A stretch of 64,000 nucleotides of DNA, taken from Phycisphaerales bacterium (lineage in GTDB: Bacteria > Planctomycetota > Phycisphaerae > Phycisphaerales > SM1A02). The notes beneath the pieces were generated by a model, which was not told where the DNA came from, did not search any database, and saw only the letters and a list, made by a program, of their open reading frames with translations. How positions within the stretch are numbered: the first letter of the stretch is position 1; each line of letters opens with the position of its first letter. Both the position numbers and the translations under genes were made by a program. The stretch covers positions 1-64,000 of the forward strand of contig JAQWLT010000009.1 in the NCBI GenBank assembly GCA_029247205.1. The letters are read 5' to 3'. Of the stretch, positions 60,592 to 64,000 are shown piece after piece.

Positions 60592-61848
60592 ATGCGTATC
60601 CACTTACTTACCGTTACCGCCCTGCTTACTAGCCTGACCGCATGCCAGCAGAATAAAACCATGACCGACACTGCAACAGCAGGCGGTCCCAATTACGCAC
60701 GACCGCTGCCTAGCGGCACCTCCCCCCTGCGGAAGGTGGTGAACCCTGAACGCCTCACGGCCATCGACAGCGCCTGGAACCAACGAGACTTGTTTCTGCG
60801 AGATGCCGCCGACGAGTCGATCACATGGTTCAATAAACCCTCAACGCTGCAGTGGTATCCCACCTGCGACATTGATCACGCACGCGCACGCGCCAGCGTC
60901 GTGGCCTTTCGTGATCTGTGCGAGTCATCAACCGATGTTGCTAGTTTTCGGAGCGAACTCATTCGCCGCTTTGATATCTATGAGTCGATCGGCTGCGATG
61001 ACGAAGGAACTGTTCTCTTTACGGCCTACTGCTCACCCACCTACCGTGCCAGTCGCACACGCCGTACCGGATTTGAAACACCGCTCTATGGTCGGCCAGA
61101 TGAACTCGTCACACACTTGGAAACTGGCGAACCGCTCGGTCGTCGCCGCGACGATGGCGGCATCGACACCTGGCCATCGCGAAGCGAAATCGAACGCACT
61201 GGCATGCTCGACGGCACCGAAGTTGTATGGCTTGAAGACCCACTCGACGCCTACATCGTGCACGTCAACGGGTCAGCCAAACTCATTCTTGACGATGATG
61301 AGCCCATGTACATCGGCTACGCCGGCAAAACCGACCGCCCCTACGCCAGCCTCGGCCGAGCACTGATCAAGAGCGGCCATATTCCTGAGGGTCGCGCCAG
61401 CCTGCAAACAATTCGTAGGCTCTGGAAGAAAAACCCCAAGGCCGTTGAACAAGCCATGCAGCAGAACGAGTCGTATGTGTTCTTCCAGGAATACGACGGT
61501 GGCAGTTGGCCAGCAGGATCACTTGGTTTCCCGGTTACATCACGACGCTCAGTCGCCACCGATAAGAGCATCTTTCCCCGAGCAGGCGTCGTACTAGTCG
61601 ACACCGAAGCTCTTCGCTTTACAGGCGAGCGAGAGAACTTCACCCAGTTCATGCTCGACCAAGATACCGGAGGCGCCATCCGCGCCCCTGGCCGCGTCGA
61701 TCTCTATCTCGGCACCGGCGCAATGGCCGAACTGCTCGCAGGACGCCAACAGAATGAAGGGCAACTGTACTACTTCTTCCTCAAGCCGAGTGAGGTCGCC
61801 CAGGTCAATGCCGATTGGCAAGGACCTGGCGCGCTCGCGTCGCACTGA
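60592..61848 (+). CDS. mltA: Membrane-bound lytic transglycosylase A-like lipoprotein
   Basis: 418 residues. Lipobox LTAC, then the MltA domain (LVHTGYYEP-type opening is FTAYCSPTYRASRTRRTGFETPLYGRPDEL), a hinge SEIERTGMLDGTEVVWLEDPLDAYIVHVNGSAKLIL, and the 3D domain with the catalytic Asp: YTFFQEYDGG, SLGFPVTSRRSVATDKSIFPRAGVVLVDT, and DQDTGGAIRAPGRVDLYLGTGAMAEL (Asp-Leu-Tyr). It cleaves peptidoglycan at the outer-membrane inner face with 1,6-anhydro product. The start at 60592 has GGAG 9 nt upstream. Confidence 0.9.
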   Translation: MRIHLLTVTALLTSLTACQQNKTMTDTATAGGPNYARPLPSGTSPLRKVVNPERLTAIDSAWNQRDLFLRDAADESITWFNKPSTLQWYPTCDIDHARARASVVAFRDLCESSTDVASFRSELIRRFDIYESIGCDDEGTVLFTAYCSPTYRASRTRRTGFETPLYGRPDELVTHLETGEPLGRRRDDGGIDTWPSRSEIERTGMLDGTEVVWLEDPLDAYIVHVNGSAKLILDDDEPMYIGYAGKTDRPYASLGRALIKSGHIPEGRASLQTIRRLWKKNPKAVEQAMQQNESYVFFQEYDGGSWPAGSLGFPVTSRRSVATDKSIFPRAGVVLVDTEALRFTGERENFTQFMLDQDTGGAIRAPGRVDLYLGTGAMAELLAGRQQNEGQLYYFFLKPSEVAQVNADWQGPGALASH

Positions 61849-61895
61849 TCGTCAAGGTTTATAGTCATCGCTGCAAGCGATGATGACATACGCAC

Positions 61896-63797
61896 CTAAG
61901 AGGTCGACGTCCATCCAAGGAATGGTGGCCAGTCTCGCGTTTCGGGCTTTCCGATCGTTCTCGCATCAATCGTCATCGCCCCTTCAACCACGCTGACATC
62001 ACGCTGGGGATCCATGCTCGCGAGCATGTGAAACCATACGTGTAGTTTGTTGTGGATGTCCACATCATTGTCCAACCGAATATGCAAGCCTGACCAGCCA
62101 GCTGGGATCGCAGGTAATTGGCCGCGAGAAACAATACAACGGCCGCAGCCCCACGTTGGCACATCAACATCGTCGCCGCAAGCAATGGCGCGAACCGCAT
62201 CGATGTCTACCGTAGGCGGCTGATCAATCGACCCAATGCCAGCCTCTTCGCCCTTCCAGCGAGGCGTGGCGTCAAAGCCAATCTTGCCACCTGCACCGCG
62301 TTCTGCCGCTGCGTGATCGAGAATGTCCAGTGGCCCAAACGTGCACTCAACGTCGCGAGCAAAGTCGGCATGGGTAAAGAGCGCCTGCAATACTGCATCT
62401 TGATCGTGCACGTCCACTTCGTCTGCATCCACAACCAACACGCACTTGGTCCAAGCCATTTGCCCGGCGCCCCATACGGCGTGCATGATCCGCCTCGCTT
62501 GCAGGGCATACGCCTTGCGAATTCCCAGCACCGCCCAATTATGAAAGCATCCGGCCATTGGCAGGTCGTAGTCAACTAGATCAGGAATGAGTGTCTTCAA
62601 CAGCGGCAAGAACACTCGCTCGGTTGCTTTTCCGAGCCAATAGTCCTCTTGCGGAGGTGGCCCGACGACTGTGGAGGGGAAGACAGCCTCTGTGCGATGC
62701 GTCATTGCCGTCACTTCAACGATGGGATACCGATCGGGGAGTGAGTAGTAGCCCGTGTGGTCACCAAAGGGCCCCTCAAGAACGGCGCCGGGGCCGATGG
62801 GCTCGTCTCCCGGCATCCACCCACAGGCACCTGCGTCTGTATTGACCCATCCCTCGATGACAATCTCAGAATTCGCTGGCACCCGTATGGGAACCGTTTT
62901 TGCCTGCACCATGGCAATACCTCGGCCTTCAAGGAAGCCCGCCATCAGCAGTTCACTGATCCCTGGCGGAAGCGGAGCGGTCGCCGCATAGGGAAGCACG
63001 GGCTCGCCGCCAAAGCAAATGGCGATTGGCATCGGCTGACCGAGTTCTTTCCATGAACGCCAGTGCGCCGCCCCATCATGATGCACATGCCAGTGCATGG
63101 CGAGTGTCGTTGGACCAAGCAACTGCGCTCGGTACATGCCAATGTTGTGGCTCGGGGGACGTGGGTTGTCTCGATCACGAGCGTGAATCGTGTGCATACC
63201 TGCAAATGTGATGAAGCGGCCATCTCCGCCGGTGGTGCCAGCAGCTTTAGCATCCTGAGGCCAGCCAACCGCGGCCGGATCACCATCGAGCGGCCAAGAC
63301 TTTGTAATGGGCAAACGACAAAGATCGACTTCGTTGAGATCAGTCAGTCGCACCACTTCTTGGCAAATGCCACGACGGACGCGGCGCGGCGGCGCCTTCA
63401 AGAGTGGCAGCAATGCTCGACCGCGTGAGAGAAGACTCAAAATGCCGCTGGGAGGTTCAAGCCGTGTAATCGCTTCGAGTTTGGCTGCGAGCGACTCCAG
63501 CCCACCTGCATGGCAGCGAAGCGCCCGCTCAACTCTTGCGTACGAACCAAACACATTCATCACCAACGGAAAGTCGCAGCCTTCGACGTCGTCAAATCGA
63601 ATCGACAGGCCGCCGAGCATGGCCCCTTCGCCATCAAGTACCCCGGTTCCGGCCGATGCTGCCTCGCGTCGCGACTCCTCTACCGCCATTGCGGATGCTT
63701 CAAGCAATGGCGATACAACATGCGACACACGGCGCAAATCGCCTGCTTGTTCAAGTTCTTCGACAAATGAACCAAGTGTTCTGCATCGGCGAGCCAT
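61896..63797 (-). CDS. UbiD-family prenyl-FMN decarboxylase
   Basis: 633 residues. PSHNIGMYRAQLLGPTTLAMHWHVHHDGAAH (Arg of the E-R-E triad in MYRAQ), LEGPFGDHTGYYS (the second catalytic segment with Glu and Asp), EIVIEGWV and HRTEAVFPSTVVGPPPQEDYWLG (the third) are the UbiD landmarks. The reaction is reversible (de)carboxylation of aromatic or alpha,beta-unsaturated acids; UbiD of ubiquinone, or the futalosine or phenolic-acid pathways, are options. Longer than E. coli UbiD (about 500) through extra residues in the N-terminal domain and the tail. The ATG at 63797 has TATCCT 7 nt upstream and removes an unlikely extension to 63851. Confidence 0.9.
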   Translation of the reverse strand: MARRCRTLGSFVEELEQAGDLRRVSHVVSPLLEASAMAVEESRREAASAGTGVLDGEGAMLGGLSIRFDDVEGCDFPLVMNVFGSYARVERALRCHAGGLESLAAKLEAITRLEPPSGILSLLSRGRALLPLLKAPPRRVRRGICQEVVRLTDLNEVDLCRLPITKSWPLDGDPAAVGWPQDAKAAGTTGGDGRFITFAGMHTIHARDRDNPRPPSHNIGMYRAQLLGPTTLAMHWHVHHDGAAHWRSWKELGQPMPIAICFGGEPVLPYAATAPLPPGISELLMAGFLEGRGIAMVQAKTVPIRVPANSEIVIEGWVNTDAGACGWMPGDEPIGPGAVLEGPFGDHTGYYSLPDRYPIVEVTAMTHRTEAVFPSTVVGPPPQEDYWLGKATERVFLPLLKTLIPDLVDYDLPMAGCFHNWAVLGIRKAYALQARRIMHAVWGAGQMAWTKCVLVVDADEVDVHDQDAVLQALFTHADFARDVECTFGPLDILDHAAAERGAGGKIGFDATPRWKGEEAGIGSIDQPPTVDIDAVRAIACGDDVDVPTWGCGRCIVSRGQLPAIPAGWSGLHIRLDNDVDIHNKLHVWFHMLASMDPQRDVSVVEGAMTIDARTIGKPETRDWPPFLGWTSTS

Positions 63798-64000
63798 GCT
63801 GCGAAGGATAGTCACTTCGCCTGCAACTACCACAATACGCGTGCCATTCACTGCTGAAATGGTCGAGGTGAAAATCCCAATACGATGCCTGAGCTACCAC
63901 ATCGCGTAGCGGAAGGACAAACAGCGTTATCATCCACTGCAGCGTGCCTACAGCAATCGAAATCCAAAACGTCCACAAAACCTTCGGGCGGAAGGTGCAT
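63751..64000 (-). CDS. Possible C-terminal part of a membrane protein (cut by window edge)
   Basis: A minus-strand frame open from the window edge to 63751 reads TFRPKVLWTFWISIAVGTLQWMITLFVLPLRDVVAQASYWDFHLDHF (by motif), a membrane-like Trp-rich helix, then a Cys-containing polar tail. If real it would overlap the UbiD start by 46 bp, which argues against it. The other frames at the edge are less coding-like. Family not recognised; treat as tentative. Confidence 0.25.
   Translation of the reverse strand, partial: CTFRPKVLWTFWISIAVGTLQWMITLFVLPLRDVVAQASYWDFHLDHFSSEWHAYCGSCRRSDYPSQHGSPMQNTWFICRRT
63805..63810 (-). promoter_or_regulatory. -10-like TATCCT, leaderless start of the UbiD gene
   Basis: TATCCT ends 7 nt before the ATG at 63797, identical in hexamer and spacing to the DCC-LMF gene. 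Confidence 0.5.

Noticed and set aside
1-64000. CRISPR arrays, insertion sequences, integrases, prophage genes.
   Set aside because: No regularly spaced direct repeats, transposase or integrase motifs, or tRNA-end att duplications were found; the tRNA-Val 3' end is not repeated nearby by eye.

Overview
The window reads as chromosomal DNA of a planctomycete, most likely a Phycisphaerae-type bacterium. Grounds: many secreted proteins ending in dockerin-like DxNGDG repeats followed by a Gly-Cys tail, a DUF1800/DUF1501 pair, a sulfatase, an oversized SecA, a short UvrC, a DCC/lipase-maturation-factor fusion, and outer-membrane genes (BamD-like, LptE-like, TatA, MltA). The DNA is moderately GC-rich throughout, genes are tightly packed, and several convergent pairs overlap at their 3' ends. 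I see no CRISPR array, prophage, transposase or rRNA.

Layout. 1-0.9 kb: an aldehyde dehydrogenase start leaving the window at the left, divergent from a lone CoA-transferase beta subunit. 0.9-7.6 kb: a FliA/WhiG-type sigma factor, then an envelope/proteostasis run (BamD-like, LptE-like, FtsH, Ppx/GppA). 7.6-10.3 kb: secreted double cupredoxin, UvrC, a Cys-rich lipoprotein with a perfect terminator. 10.5-13.8 kb: pyrC, a structured leader, rpsB and tsf. 13.8-19.2 kb: an FmdB-like protein without its cysteines, a small dockerin protein, gamma-glutamyltransferase coupled to a TIM-barrel isomerase, a DUF4442 hotdog protein and a membrane protein. 19.3-29.1 kb: SecA, a copper P-type ATPase, the DUF1800/DUF1501 pair and an exported HMA-domain protein. 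29.2-40.5 kb: a large secreted/redox block (metallopeptidase with dockerin; NHL protein, YtkA-like lipoprotein and diheme peroxidase in overlapping order; LVIVD-repeat protein; DCC-LMF fusion; YcjF-like protein). 41.2-45.1 kb: a C-terminally sorted protein, then feoA-feoB plus a small membrane protein behind a strong Fur-like palindrome, and a DUF2520 dehydrogenase. 45-50 kb: methyltransferase, thioredoxin-like protein, RarD transporter, GNAT, sulfatase. 50-56.5 kb: giant secreted metallopeptidase-like protein, ankyrin/STAS two-gene operon, unknown gene, SYLF lipoprotein. 56.6-64 kb: a broken copper-monooxygenase-like gene next to a solitary adenine DNA methyltransferase, upp, tRNA-Val(CAC), tatA, mltA and a UbiD-type decarboxylase.

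Two window-wide patterns stand out. First, at least twelve genes lack a Shine-Dalgarno sequence and instead carry a TANNNT hexamer ending 6-9 nt before the start codon, as expected for leaderless transcripts; most secreted proteins instead have a strong GGAG-type site. This pattern also settles several start codons. Second, five secreted proteins share a C-terminal dockerin-like segment ending in an aromatic residue, Gly and then Cys, which looks like a common sorting or anchoring signal. Copper and iron recur: CopA, exported HMA protein, double cupredoxin, YtkA-like protein, diheme peroxidase, monooxygenase remnant and Feo.
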